Of a stretch of DNA of 64,000 nt, positions 34,156-43,634 are shown one piece after another. Position 1 is the stretch's first letter. Every line of letters begins with the position of its first letter. The DNA comes from Microbacterium sp. Au-Mic1 (GTDB lineage: Bacteria; Actinomycetota; Actinomycetes; Actinomycetales; Microbacteriaceae). Location: the NCBI RefSeq assembly GCF_021341785.1, contig NZ_JAJTTF010000003.1, forward strand, positions 248,001-312,000. Reading direction: 5' to 3'. The translations under genes and the position numbers were made by a program. The notes beneath the pieces are model-generated. The model was not told the DNA's origin, searched no databases, and saw only the letters and a program-made list of their open reading frames with translations.

Positions 34156-35649
34156 TCAGTCGCCGGCCGTGCGCAGAGCGGCCCAGAGCTCGGCGCGGGC
34201 AGGGAAGGATCCGAGGTCCGCGCCGAGGATCGACGCCGCCTGGGAGATCCGGGTGCGCAGCGTGTGGCGGTGCACCCCCAGGGCGGCCGCGGCGGGCTCC
34301 AGCCGCGTGTCGTGCTCGAGCCACACCCGCAGCGATCGCTCCAGCTCCGCCCCCTCCTGCGCGTCGTGCTGGCGGAGCGGAGCCAGCAGGGACTCCGCGA
34401 TCAGCCGCGCCTCGTCCGTCGCGAACGCGGCGAGCACGCTCGACTCCGCACTGTCCGCATAGTGGGTCACGCCCTCGGATCCCCGGCGCAGCGCGGTGAG
34501 CGCCTGTGCGTGCGCGCGGGAGAATCCGCTGTACTCCTCGGGCGCCGAGACGCCGATGCGCACCTCTGTGCGGGCGGCGACCTCGTCCAGCACCCCCGCA
34601 TCGGCGATGCTGAGGCACATCACGAGCCCGTCGTCGGACTCGGCGAGGAACGCGGACGGGGCGGCGTCGCCACGCTGCCGTTCCCACCATTCGATGACCG
34701 TGCCCTGACGCTGCCCCGCGGCGACGGCGACCACGACGGGCGCCGGCGGCAGGGCGCCGAGCACTCGTCGGGCCAGGGTCGGATCGTCCGCGAGGAGGGA
34801 GGAGAGCAGCTGCCGGTGCAGCCGTCGGCGACTGCGCGCGAGCTGCTCGCTCTGTTCGAGCGACAGCCCGGCCATCGCGATGACCGAGGTCACTACGGTG
34901 CGCGTTTCGGGATCCAGGGTGTCGCTCGCGATCGCGACGACCCCGCGCAGGTGTCCCGCGCGCCCGACGGTGAGCAGGGTGTGCGAGGTCTCGCCGTCCT
35001 GCACCACGCGGTTCGCGGATCCGCCGCGGGCGAGGAGGTCGGCCGCGGCGTCGGCGACGACCGGGGAGGCGCCCCCCGCGGGATGCTCGTGCACGAGCTG
35101 TCCCGCCGCGTCGTACATGCCCACCCGGCACCCGAGCCGTCGCGACAGCTCGGTGAGCGTCGACTCCAGCCCGTGCGGACGGAGGGCCGCGACCGACAGT
35201 GCGCGCTGGGTCTCCAACGCCCAGGTGCGCCGGGCGTAGGCCTGTGCGGCGATCGCCTCGGAATGCGCCCTCGCGACGGCGATGAACGGCGTGCCGTAGG
35301 GCACCTCGATCAGCGGCAGCCCCGTCTCGGCGCAGGCGGCGGACAGGTCGGCCGGTATGCCGCTGCGGTGCACCTCGGTGCCGAACCCCAGCGCCACCAC
35401 GCCGCGATCGACGAGTCGCTGCACGTAGGCGTGCGTGCCCGCGGGGTCGTCGTCGGCGAACTGGGTGCCCGTGGTGAGCAGGGCGAGGTCTTCGGCGAGG
35501 AAGGGCGTGGGGTCGGTCAGATCGGAGTTGTGCACCCAGCGGAGGGGACGGTCGAGGGATCCGGCGGGCAGCGCTGTCTCGGATCCGACCAGGCGCAGAT
35601 GCAGGTCGCGGCGGCCGAGCAGGGTGCGCAGCGTGGGCTGCTGGTCCAT
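34156..35649 (-). CDS. PucR-family transcriptional activator
   Basis: This is 497 residues. It has an N-terminal PucR domain (LRTLLGRRDLHLRLVG, VHNSDLTDPTPFL), a central GAF/GGDEF-like region, and the C-terminal PucR HTH (LERSLRVWLEHDTRLEPAAAA, LGVHRHTLRTRI). The family regulates purine, GABA or polyamine catabolism. ATG 35649 follows GAAGGAG. It is divergent from gabT across 113 bp and is the likely activator of the putrescine/GABA cluster. Confidence 0.9.
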   Translation of the reverse strand: MDQQPTLRTLLGRRDLHLRLVGSETALPAGSLDRPLRWVHNSDLTDPTPFLAEDLALLTTGTQFADDDPAGTHAYVQRLVDRGVVALGFGTEVHRSGIPADLSAACAETGLPLIEVPYGTPFIAVARAHSEAIAAQAYARRTWALETQRALSVAALRPHGLESTLTELSRRLGCRVGMYDAAGQLVHEHPAGGASPVVADAAADLLARGGSANRVVQDGETSHTLLTVGRAGHLRGVVAIASDTLDPETRTVVTSVIAMAGLSLEQSEQLARSRRRLHRQLLSSLLADDPTLARRVLGALPPAPVVVAVAAGQRQGTVIEWWERQRGDAAPSAFLAESDDGLVMCLSIADAGVLDEVAARTEVRIGVSAPEEYSGFSRAHAQALTALRRGSEGVTHYADSAESSVLAAFATDEARLIAESLLAPLRQHDAQEGAELERSLRVWLEHDTRLEPAAAALGVHRHTLRTRISQAASILGADLGSFPARAELWAALRTAGD

Positions 35650-35762
35650 GGGCGATGCTCCTTCGGGAGTCGATCGAAGTGTGGCCGAATCGGCGAAATC
35701 GTGATCCAGATTGTACGCCACGGCGAATGCTCTCGAGCGGTCGCCTCCGTAGTCTCGACGCC

Positions 35763-37136
35763 ATGACCACCATCGACGCGCAGGCTGACACCCTTCCCCT
35801 CGGCGGACCCTCCCTTCCCCAGGAGCGCCGCCTCGTCACGGAGCTCCCCGGCCCGCGCTCGGCCGAGATCCTCGCCCGCAAGGCTTCGGCCGTGCCCGCC
35901 GGCGTGGGCCACACCGTGCCGGTCGCCGCGGTCGCCGCAGGCGGCGGTGTCGTCGTCGACGCCGACGGCAACTCGCTCATCGACCTGGGCTCCGGCATCG
36001 CCGTGACCACGGTCGGCAGCGCGCACCCGAAGGTCGCCGCAGCCATCACCGCGCAGGCCGCGCAGTTCACCCACACCTGCTTCATGATCTCCCCGTACGA
36101 GTCCTACGTGGAGGTGGCCGAGGCCCTCAACCGGCTCACCCCGGGCGCCTTCGCCAAGAAGACCGCGCTGTTCAACTCGGGCGCCGAGGCTGTCGAGAAC
36201 GCGATCAAGATCGCCCGCAAGCACACCGGTCGTCAGGCCGTCGTCGCCTTCGACCACGGCTACCACGGCCGCACCAACCTGACCATGGCGCTCACGGCCA
36301 AGGCCATGCCCTACAAGAGCGGCTTCGGCCCGTTCGCCCCTGAGGTCTACCGCGCACAGGCGTCCTACCCGTTCCGCGACGGCCTGTCCGGCGCCGAGGC
36401 GGCGGCACGCACGATCCTGCAGCTCGAGAAGCAGATCGGTGCCGACAACCTCGCCGCGGTCATCATCGAGCCGATCCAGGGCGAGGGCGGCTTCATCGTC
36501 CCCGCCGACGGCTACCTGCCCGCAATCGTCGAGTGGTGCCGCGCGAACGGCGTCGTCTTCATCGCCGACGAGGTGCAGACCGGCTTCGGCCGCACCGGCG
36601 CGATGTTCGCCAGCGAGATCTTCGGCATCGAGCCCGACCTCATCACCACGGCCAAGGGCATCGCCGGCGGCATGCCGCTGGCCGCCGTCACCGGCCGCGC
36701 CGAGATCATGGACGCCTCGCACTCCGGCGGCCTCGGCGGCACCTACGGCGGCAACCCGGTGGCCTGCGCCGCCGCGCTCGCCGCGATCGACGCCTACGAG
36801 ACCGAGGGCCTGCTGGAGCGCGCCGCCGAGATCGGCACGCTGCTGAAGGACCGCCTCGCCGCCATCCAGGCCGCCGACCCGCGCCTGGGTGACATCCGCG
36901 GACACGGCGCGATGATCGCCGCCGAGTTCGTCGACCCCGCCACCGGCGCCCCGGACGCCGCGCTCACCGGCGCGGTCGCCAAGGCCGCGATCGCTCAGGG
37001 CGTCATCGTCCTCACCTGCGGCACGTTCGGCAACGTGATCCGCTTCCTCCCGCCGCTGACGATCGGCGACGACCTCCTGAACGAGGGTCTCGACGTCATC
37101 GCCGCCGCACTCGCGGCCTACCCCGCAGGGGCCTGA
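35763..37136 (+). CDS. gabT: 4-aminobutyrate--2-oxoglutarate transaminase
   Basis: This 457-residue class III aminotransferase has NSGAEAVENAIKIARKHTGR, FDHGYHGRTNLTMALT, VIIEPIQGEGGF, FIADEVQTGFGRTG and the PLP Lys in TTAKGIAGGMPLAAV. It converts GABA to succinate semialdehyde. The ATG lies 7 nt after TAGTCT (35750-35755) with no ribosome binding site, suggesting a leaderless message. It starts the plus-strand run gabT-puo-usp-gabD-gabD. Confidence 0.93.
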   Translation: MTTIDAQADTLPLGGPSLPQERRLVTELPGPRSAEILARKASAVPAGVGHTVPVAAVAAGGGVVVDADGNSLIDLGSGIAVTTVGSAHPKVAAAITAQAAQFTHTCFMISPYESYVEVAEALNRLTPGAFAKKTALFNSGAEAVENAIKIARKHTGRQAVVAFDHGYHGRTNLTMALTAKAMPYKSGFGPFAPEVYRAQASYPFRDGLSGAEAAARTILQLEKQIGADNLAAVIIEPIQGEGGFIVPADGYLPAIVEWCRANGVVFIADEVQTGFGRTGAMFASEIFGIEPDLITTAKGIAGGMPLAAVTGRAEIMDASHSGGLGGTYGGNPVACAAALAAIDAYETEGLLERAAEIGTLLKDRLAAIQAADPRLGDIRGHGAMIAAEFVDPATGAPDAALTGAVAKAAIAQGVIVLTCGTFGNVIRFLPPLTIGDDLLNEGLDVIAAALAAYPAGA

Positions 37137-37260
37137 TAGACGTCCGGGCGCGATCGGGATCGGGGGATGCTGGATCGCGCCCGGCAACTTTTCTGTACGA
37201 CAACCGCAGGGGAACCTGCACAGCGCACCAGACGGTGCGGAACCGATGAAGGAGTCGAAA

Positions 37261-38679
37261 TTGGCCGATATCACCCGTGACGTGCTCATCGTGGGAGCGG
37301 GCGCCGCTGGCACCACCGCCGCGAACGAACTGCGCAAGGCGGGTTTGTCGGTCGTGGTGCTGGAGGCCCGCGACCGGGTCGGCGGCCGGCTCTGGACGGA
37401 CGTCATCGAGGGCGCCATGCTCGAGATCGGCGGCCAGTGGGTCTCGCCCGACCAGGACGCGCTGATCGAGACCATCGACGAGCTGGGACTTGAGACCTTC
37501 AGCCGCTACCGCGAGGGCGACAGCGTCTACGTCGGTCCCGACGGCACGCTGCACCGTTTCACGGGCGAGATGTTCCCGGTCGCCCCGGAGACCGAGAAGG
37601 TCATCGCCGAGATCACCGAGCGCCTCGACGCCATGGTCGCCGAGATCGACCCGGACCGCCCCTACGCGCACCCGAAGGCTGCCGAGTGGGACTCGATCAC
37701 CTGGGACGCGTGGCTGCGCGAGCAGAGCGATGACGACGAGGCCGTGCGCAACCTCGCGTTCGCGACCGGATCCGCGATGCTCACCAAGCCGACGCACGCG
37801 TTCTCGCTGCTGCAGTCGCTGCTGATGGCGGCGTCCGCCGGCTCGTACTCGAACCTCGTCGACGCCGACTTCATCCTCGACAAGCGCGTGGTGGGCGGAC
37901 TGCAGCAGGTGCCTCAGCTGCTCGCCGAGCGCCTCGGCGACGACGTGCTGCTGAATCAGCCCGTGCGCACCCTCGAGTGGGGCGAGAACGGCGTCACCGC
38001 GACCACCGACTCCCTCACGGTGCGCGCCCGCTACGCGATCCTCGCGCACGCCCCGGTGCTCTACGACCGGATCTCCTTCGTGCCGTCACTCCCGCGTCGC
38101 CAGCACCAGATGCACCAGCACCTGTCGATGGGCTTCGTGATCAAGGTGCACGCCGTGTACGACCGCCCGTTCTGGCGCGAGCAGGGCCTGTCCGCCACGG
38201 CGTTCAGCCCGTACCAGCTCGTGCACGAGGCGTACGACAACACCAACCACGGCGATGAGCGCGGCACGCTGGTCGGCTTCGTCAGCGACCAGAACGCCGA
38301 CGACGTGTTCGAGCTGAGCGCCGAGGAGCGCAAGGAGCGGATCCTGGACTCCCTCGCGCACTACTACGGCCCCGAGGCGAAGAACACGGTCGTGTACTAC
38401 GAGAGCGACTGGGGCACCGAGGAGTGGACCCGCGGCGCGTACGCGGCGAGCTTCGACATGGGCGGCCTGCACCGCTACGGCAAGGACCTGCGCACGCCGG
38501 TCGGCCCCATCCACTTCGCCTGCTCCGACCTCGCCGGCGCCGGATACCAGCACGTCGACGGCGCGATCCGCATGGGGCGCCTCGCCGCGTCCCAGATCCT
38601 CGACGCGGACCGCGGCGACGCGGACGCGGCCGGCATCGACGCGGCCGAGCTGGCCGTGGCCGAGGCGGCCGAGGTCTGA
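37261..38679 (+). CDS. puo: Flavin monoamine oxidase (putrescine oxidase)
   Basis: This is 472 residues from TTG 37261, chosen because AAGGAG (37249-37254) is 6 nt upstream; an in-frame ATG at 37246 lacks a good site. The N-terminal FAD motif is VLIVGAGAAGTTAANELRKAGL, followed by EARDRVGGRLW, GGQWVSPDQDAL and the C-terminal GAGYQHVDGAIRMGRLAA. It resembles putrescine oxidases of Kocuria and Rhodococcus, which yield 4-aminobutanal plus peroxide. Next to gabT and gabD this gives putrescine to GABA to succinate. Confidence 0.88.
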   Translation: MADITRDVLIVGAGAAGTTAANELRKAGLSVVVLEARDRVGGRLWTDVIEGAMLEIGGQWVSPDQDALIETIDELGLETFSRYREGDSVYVGPDGTLHRFTGEMFPVAPETEKVIAEITERLDAMVAEIDPDRPYAHPKAAEWDSITWDAWLREQSDDDEAVRNLAFATGSAMLTKPTHAFSLLQSLLMAASAGSYSNLVDADFILDKRVVGGLQQVPQLLAERLGDDVLLNQPVRTLEWGENGVTATTDSLTVRARYAILAHAPVLYDRISFVPSLPRRQHQMHQHLSMGFVIKVHAVYDRPFWREQGLSATAFSPYQLVHEAYDNTNHGDERGTLVGFVSDQNADDVFELSAEERKERILDSLAHYYGPEAKNTVVYYESDWGTEEWTRGAYAASFDMGGLHRYGKDLRTPVGPIHFACSDLAGAGYQHVDGAIRMGRLAASQILDADRGDADAAGIDAAELAVAEAAEV

Positions 38680-39569
38680 TGACCACCTCCATCGTCGTCG
38701 GCTACACGGCGACGGAGACCGGTTCCGACGCGCTGGCGCTGGGCGTGCGACTCGCCCGCGCCACGCGTCGGCACCTGCATGTGCTCGTCGTCCTGCCCGG
38801 TCACGGCGACCCGGCCGGCGCAGAGCCGGAGCGCGACAGCCCGGCTCACGGGCAGGCGAGCCAGTGGCTCGCCGACGCGGAGGAGATGATCCCCGCGGAG
38901 GTCGCGCACACCGCGCACGTGCGCGTGCACGACTCCTTCGCGGAGGCGCTCGTGCTCGCAGGCGAACAGCTCGAGGCGGCTCTGATCGTCGTCGGCGCGG
39001 CGAACGGCGCCACCATCGGTCTGCACCGGATGGGCAGCATCGCGCAGGCGCTGCTGCACTCCTCGCCGATCCCGGTGGCACTGGCTCCCGCCGGCTTCGC
39101 CCACAGCGTCGACGTGCAGGCGCCGATCTCGCGGATCACCGCGGCCATCGGCAACCGCCCCGGCGCGGACGCGCTGCTGGAGGCCGCCGTCGCTCTTTCC
39201 GGTGCGACCGGAGCGACGCTGCGACTCATCTCGCTGGTCGCCTTCGACGTCCCGCGCGGGTTCGACCCGCAGACCATCCGCCTGGTGAGCACGGCGCACG
39301 GCGACGATGTGCTCGCCCGTGCGGAGATGGAGCTGCCGACGGGCGTGCGCGCCGAGCTCGAGCGCGCACCGGGCGACACGGTCGAGGACGCCGTGGCGCG
39401 GCTGGCCTGGCTGCCGGGGGAGCTGATCCTGGTCGGATCCAGTCGGCTCGCGCAGCCGAGGAGGCTGTTCCTCGGCTCCACCGCGGCGAAGATGCTCGAC
39501 GTCATCCCCGTGCCGATGATCGTCGTACCGCGCACACGCCTGGACGACAGCGCAGACTCTGGGTCCTGA
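38679..39569 (+). CDS. Universal stress protein with two Usp domains
   Basis: This 296-residue tandem UspA protein has domain 1 with IVVGYTATETGSDAL and the ATP-binding GAANGATIGLHRMGSIAQALL, and domain 2 ending ILVGSSRLAQPRRLFLGSTAAKML and VPMIVVP. The ATP-type G-2x-G-9x-G(S/T) motif is recognisable in both. Its ATG overlaps the puo stop by one base, tying it to polyamine breakdown, which generates peroxide. Confidence 0.9.
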   Translation: MTTSIVVGYTATETGSDALALGVRLARATRRHLHVLVVLPGHGDPAGAEPERDSPAHGQASQWLADAEEMIPAEVAHTAHVRVHDSFAEALVLAGEQLEAALIVVGAANGATIGLHRMGSIAQALLHSSPIPVALAPAGFAHSVDVQAPISRITAAIGNRPGADALLEAAVALSGATGATLRLISLVAFDVPRGFDPQTIRLVSTAHGDDVLARAEMELPTGVRAELERAPGDTVEDAVARLAWLPGELILVGSSRLAQPRRLFLGSTAAKMLDVIPVPMIVVPRTRLDDSADSGS

Positions 39570-39625
39570 CCGGACCCCCACCACACGATTGCATGAGAAT
39601 CGAAGCATCTGAGAAGGAGGATCGC

Positions 39626-41089
39626 ATGACCGATCTGGAGAAGACCCTGCTGGAGAGCGTGCCCACCGGGCTCTACATCGCAGGCGAGTGGGTTGCCGCC
39701 GAGGGCGATAAGACCTTCGACGTGCACGACCCCGCCACCAACGACGTCGTGCGCACGATCGCCGACGCCTCGCCCGCGGACGGCATGCGGGCGCTGGACG
39801 CCGCCGTCGCCGCCCAGGACTCCTGGGCCGCGACCCCGCCGCGCACGCGCAGCGACATCCTGCGCCGCGCGTTCGACCTCGTGCAGGAGCACAAGGAGGA
39901 CCTGGCGCTGCTCATGACCGTCGAGATGGGCAAGCCGCTGGCCGAGGCCCGTGGCGAGGTCGTCTACGGCGGCGAGTTCCTGCGCTGGTTCAGCGAGGAG
40001 GCGGTGCGCATCTCCGGCCGCTACGGCCTGAACCCCGAGGGCACCGGCCGCATGGTCGTCTCCCAGCGCCCCGTGGGTCCGTCGTTCTTCGTCACGCCGT
40101 GGAACTTCCCGTTCGCGATGGCCACCCGCAAGATCGCGCCCGCGCTCGCCGCCGGCTGCACCGTGGTCATCAAGCCGCCGGCACTGACTCCGCTCACCAC
40201 GATGTACTTCGTGAAGCTGCTCGAGGAGGCCGGCCTGCCCGCCGGCGTCGTGAACGTCGTGCAGACCTCGCGCTCGTCCGCGCTGTCGGCGCCGATCATC
40301 GCCGACCCGCGTCTGCGCAAGCTGTCGTTCACCGGATCCACCGAGGTCGGCCGCAAGCTCATCGCCCAGGCGGCGGAGGGCGTGCTGCGCGTGTCGATGG
40401 AGCTCGGCGGCAACGCCCCGTTCGTGGTCTTCGAGGACGCGGATCTGGACAAGGCCGTCGAGGGCGCCCTCGCGGCGAAGTTCCGCAACATCGGTCAGGC
40501 GTGCACCGCCGCGAACCGGTTCATCGTGCACCAGGACGTCGCGGACGAGTTCGCCCGCCGCATCACCGAGCGCGTGAACGCGATGAAGATCGGCCGCGGC
40601 ACCGAGGACGGCGTCTCGATCGGCCCCCTGATCGACCACGACGCGGTCGCCAAGGCCATCGAGCTCGTCGGCGACGCCGTCGAGCGCGGCGCGACGCTGC
40701 TCTCGGGCGGCAAGGCGCTGGAGGGCGTCGGATCCTTCTACGAGCCCACCGTCCTCGCGAACGTGCAGGCCGGCAGCGAGATCCTCCGCGAGGAGATCTT
40801 CGGCCCGGTGCTCGCGATCGCGACCTTCGCCGACGAGGCCGAGGCCGTGCGCCTCGCGAACGACACCGAGTACGGCCTGGTCTCCTACGTGTTCACGCAG
40901 GACCTGGCTCGCGGGCACCGGATGATCGACGCGCTCGAGACGGGCATGATGGGTCTGAACGTGGGCGTCGTCTCCAACGCGGCCGCCCCCTTCGGTGGCG
41001 TCAAGCAGTCCGGCGTCGGCCGCGAGGGCGGCTTCGAGGGCATCCACGAGTACCTCTCCACCAAGTACACGCTGATCCCCGTCGACTGA
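39626..41089 (+). CDS. gabD: NAD(P)-dependent succinate-semialdehyde dehydrogenase
   Basis: This 487-residue aldehyde dehydrogenase has TPWNFPFAMATRKIAPALAAG, FTGSTEVGRKL, the base Glu in MELGGNAPFVVF and the nucleophilic Cys in NIGQACTAANRF. It oxidises succinate semialdehyde to succinate. GAAGGAGG precedes ATG 39626. A second, different semialdehyde dehydrogenase follows at 41178; the two share only family-level similarity. One may act on 4-aminobutanal. Confidence 0.9.
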   Translation: MTDLEKTLLESVPTGLYIAGEWVAAEGDKTFDVHDPATNDVVRTIADASPADGMRALDAAVAAQDSWAATPPRTRSDILRRAFDLVQEHKEDLALLMTVEMGKPLAEARGEVVYGGEFLRWFSEEAVRISGRYGLNPEGTGRMVVSQRPVGPSFFVTPWNFPFAMATRKIAPALAAGCTVVIKPPALTPLTTMYFVKLLEEAGLPAGVVNVVQTSRSSALSAPIIADPRLRKLSFTGSTEVGRKLIAQAAEGVLRVSMELGGNAPFVVFEDADLDKAVEGALAAKFRNIGQACTAANRFIVHQDVADEFARRITERVNAMKIGRGTEDGVSIGPLIDHDAVAKAIELVGDAVERGATLLSGGKALEGVGSFYEPTVLANVQAGSEILREEIFGPVLAIATFADEAEAVRLANDTEYGLVSYVFTQDLARGHRMIDALETGMMGLNVGVVSNAAAPFGGVKQSGVGREGGFEGIHEYLSTKYTLIPVD

Positions 41090-41177
41090 ACACCGGCAGA
41101 GGCGGGCTCGGGGTCGCCGCAGCGGATCCCGAGCCCGCCGAAATCTTCCACAATGATGTGACACCGAAAGGATCGAC

Positions 41178-42539
41178 ATGACCGATTACGCCGTCGTCAA
41201 CCCGGCAACGGGAGAGACCGTCGCCACCTACGAGACCTTCACCGACGCGCAGATCGAGGACGCGGTCGCGCGTGCGCACAGCGCCGCGGCGGTCTGGGGG
41301 CGCACCTCCGTCGCCGACCGCGCGGCCGTGATCCGCCGCATCGCCGAGGGCCACCGCGCCCACCGCGACGAGCTCGCCGCCATCATCACGCGCGAGATGG
41401 GCAAGCCCCTCGCCGCCGCCGTCGGTGAGGTCGACTTCGCCGCCGACATCATCGAGTTCTACGCGGACAACGCCGAGAAGATCAACGCCGACCAGCCCCT
41501 GGACATCCTGGGCGACGGCACGGCGGTCATCCGCAAGGCCCCGCTCGGTGTGCTCTTCGGCATCATGCCGTGGAACTTCCCGGCCTATCAGGTCGCGCGG
41601 TTCGCCGGTCCGAACCTCGCGGTCGGCAACACGATCGTGTTGAAGCACTCCGAGCAGTGCCCGGAGTCGTCGGCCCTGCTCGAGAAGATCTACGAGGAGG
41701 CCGGGCTCCCCGACGGCGGCTACGTCAACGTCTACGCGTCGATCGAGCAGGCGGCCACCATCGTCGCCGACCCGCGCGTGCAGGGCGTGTCCGTGACCGG
41801 ATCCGAGCGCGCCGGTGCGGCCGTCGCGGAGAACGCCGGCCGCAACCTGAAGAAGGTCGCGCTCGAGCTCGGCGGATCCGACCCGTTCATCCTGCTGTCG
41901 ACCGACGACCTCGACGCGACCGTGCAGGCCGCCGTCGACGCGCGTCTGGACAACAACGGCCAGGCCTGCAACGGCGCCAAGCGCTTCATCGTCGTCGACG
42001 GCCTCTACGACGCGTTCGTGGAGAAGGCCGTCGCCGCGCTGTCGGCGGTCACGCCGGGCGACCCGACGCAGGAGGACACCGTGCTCGGCCCGCTCGTCTC
42101 GGAGGCGGCGGCGATCAACCTGCAGAACCAGGTCGACACCGCCGTCGCGCAGGGCGCGACGCTGCTCACCGGCGGCACCCGCGAGGGCGCGTTCTACACG
42201 CCGACCCTGCTCGCCGACGTCACGCCCGAGATGGACGTGTACCGCCAGGAGCTGTTCGGCCCCGCCGCGGTCGTCTACCGCGTCGCGGACGAGGACGCGG
42301 CGGTCGCCCTGGCGAACGACACCTCGTTCGGTCTCGGCTCCTACGTGTTCACCACCGACGACGCCCAGGCCGAGCGCGTGGCGAACGGCATCGACGCCGG
42401 CATGGTCTACGTCAACGTCGTGCTGGCGGACAGCCCGGAGCTCCCGTTCGGCGGCGTGAAGCGCAGCGGCACCTCGCGCGAGCTGGGGCTGCTCGCGGCC
42501 GACGAGTTCGTGAACAAGAAGCTCGTCCGCGTGGCCTGA
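41178..42539 (+). CDS. Second succinate-semialdehyde-type aldehyde dehydrogenase
   Basis: This 453-residue aldehyde dehydrogenase of the GabD1-like subgroup has MPWNFPAYQVARFAGPNLAVGN, VSVTGSERAGAAVAENAG, LELGGSDPFILLS and the catalytic Cys in NNGQACNGAKRF. It is shorter and clearly distinct from the gene before it. The likely roles are succinate-semialdehyde or 4-aminobutanal oxidation. GAAAGGA lies before the ATG, and a strong hairpin follows the stop. Confidence 0.88.
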   Translation: MTDYAVVNPATGETVATYETFTDAQIEDAVARAHSAAAVWGRTSVADRAAVIRRIAEGHRAHRDELAAIITREMGKPLAAAVGEVDFAADIIEFYADNAEKINADQPLDILGDGTAVIRKAPLGVLFGIMPWNFPAYQVARFAGPNLAVGNTIVLKHSEQCPESSALLEKIYEEAGLPDGGYVNVYASIEQAATIVADPRVQGVSVTGSERAGAAVAENAGRNLKKVALELGGSDPFILLSTDDLDATVQAAVDARLDNNGQACNGAKRFIVVDGLYDAFVEKAVAALSAVTPGDPTQEDTVLGPLVSEAAAINLQNQVDTAVAQGATLLTGGTREGAFYTPTLLADVTPEMDVYRQELFGPAAVVYRVADEDAAVALANDTSFGLGSYVFTTDDAQAERVANGIDAGMVYVNVVLADSPELPFGGVKRSGTSRELGLLAADEFVNKKLVRVA

Positions 42540-42581
42540 GCCCGGCAACTCGGATAGCGTCCCGCCGCACTCAGCGGGAGA

Positions 42582-42622
42582 GAAGGGGCGGGCGTCGCAC
42601 ATCCTGCGGCGCCCGCCCCTTC
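42582..42622 (+). terminator. Terminator after the GABA cluster
   Basis: GAAGGGGCGGGCG (42582-42594) pairs perfectly with CGCCCGCCCCTTC (42610-42622) across a 15-nt loop, 43 bp after the last stop. This is a typical actinobacterial hairpin without a U-tract. Confidence 0.75.
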
Positions 42623-42655
42623 GTCGTGCCCGGCCCGCTATGCATCCCGCTGACC

Positions 42656-42724
42656 GCGAGACCGAGACTCCGTCTCGAGACCGACGAAACGATCGTCGGT
42701 CTCGAGACGGAGGTTCGGTCTCGC
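42656..42724. repeat. Long inverted repeat (31-bp arms)
   Basis: Arms 42656-42686 and 42694-42724 are complementary except for two bases, with a 7-nt loop (AAACGAT). The arms begin and end GCGAGACCGA and carry CCGTCTCGAGACC. It lies between convergent genes and could terminate the minus-strand gene at 42750. Its vocabulary (CGAGAC, GACGAAACG) resembles the hairpin family at 5.3 kb and 24.7 kb, but it is a different element. Confidence 0.75.
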
Positions 42725-42749
42725 TATCGATGCCGCGGCGATGTGACCG

Positions 42750-43397
42750 TCAGGATCGGCCGCGCCTGTGGGCGGCGAACACGGTCAGCGCCTCGGCGTA
42801 GCGTTCTGGATCCGACCGGGTCTCCGCTGTCACGAGCAGCGCGGAGGGCCCGGCGATGCGCGTGAACTCGCCGCGGCAGGGGATCTCGATCACCCGGACG
42901 AGCCCGGTCCTCCACGCCGGAATCAGTGCATCCAGAGCGCGTCGCTCCGGGTGTTCATGCAACGGTGCGCGGTGTCCGGCGATATGCTCCCGCACGCGGC
43001 GCGAGGTCCAGTCCGAGAAGGAGGCATCGAAAGCCTCTGCGCCGAACCGGTCGCGCCACGTCGGGCCCCTCAGCTGCTCGAGCAGCACGCGCCGCTCGTC
43101 AGAGCCCGGCGCGGTCGGTTCGATCCTTGCGATCAGCGGCACGGGGTCCAGTTCCGCGAGGTGGGCAACGGCGTCGTGCCACAGCTCAGACCACGCGTTC
43201 GACAATGCGGTGGCGTCCGCCGGGGAACGTCGTGCCGTGGGCGGATCCGTCAGCGGTGGCGGCACATCACCGGGCGGCCGCAACCCGTGGACGTCGCGCA
43301 CCCACAGCAGCTCGAGCAGCGCATGCGGTTCGTCCTCGACACGGATCGACATGTCGTGCGGCCAGGGGTTTCCAGGGAGGCGGACCGTGGAGCGCAT
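42750..43397 (-). CDS. Hypothetical protein
   Basis: This 215-residue soluble protein is one I do not recognise. It is acidic and rich in Pro, Arg and Trp (LLELLWVRDVHGL, WRDRFGAEAFDASFSDWTSRRV, LVRVIEIPCRGEF). There is no signal peptide or membrane segment. An alternative start at 43352 (MSIRVEDEPH) would remove 15 residues. Codon bias is like the core genome. Confidence 0.65.
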   Translation of the reverse strand: MRSTVRLPGNPWPHDMSIRVEDEPHALLELLWVRDVHGLRPPGDVPPPLTDPPTARRSPADATALSNAWSELWHDAVAHLAELDPVPLIARIEPTAPGSDERRVLLEQLRGPTWRDRFGAEAFDASFSDWTSRRVREHIAGHRAPLHEHPERRALDALIPAWRTGLVRVIEIPCRGEFTRIAGPSALLVTAETRSDPERYAEALTVFAAHRRGRS

Positions 43398-43488
43398 GCC
43401 CTCAGGGCGTCGGTATCTGCGGATGCGGTCAAGAGGAGCCGGCCAAGATAGGAGGTCGCCGCGGGATCGGGTTCAGCGGGCCTCGTCG

Positions 43489-43577
43489 GCGAGCACCCGC
43501 TTCGACACGGGCGGGCGGCGGTGGATGTCCTGTCCCGCCCGGAGCGGATCCGGCACGCAATCTACGTCACGCAGTAG
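43489..43577 (+). pseudogene. 3' remnant of an NmrA-type oxidoreductase gene
   Basis: From AGCACCCGCTTCGACACGG to a TAG at 43575-43577, and for 8 bp beyond it, this stretch aligns with the end of the intact gene at 53193-53816. The last 56 bp match at about 49 positions. A 4-bp deletion near 43510 breaks the frame. The decoded tail would read LSRPERIRHAIYVTQ against LSRPEWIRHAVYITE. Only the last 30 or so codons remain. The rest of 43398-43634 shows nothing I can name. Confidence 0.75.
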
Positions 43578-43634
43578 CGAGCGGCGCGAAGCAGCGAACG
43601 GCCCCGGGCGGCGCCCATCGGGCCCCTACGGAAG

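Noticed and set aside
37246..37260. ATG 37246 as the start of the putrescine oxidase
   Set aside because: AAGGAG lies after this ATG and is ideally placed for TTG 37261; no good ribosome binding site precedes 37246. It remains possible.
38846..41179. 777-codon minus-strand frame opposite the stress-protein and gabD genes
   Set aside because: It has no motif or plausible ribosome binding site; the opposite strand has two complete family members.
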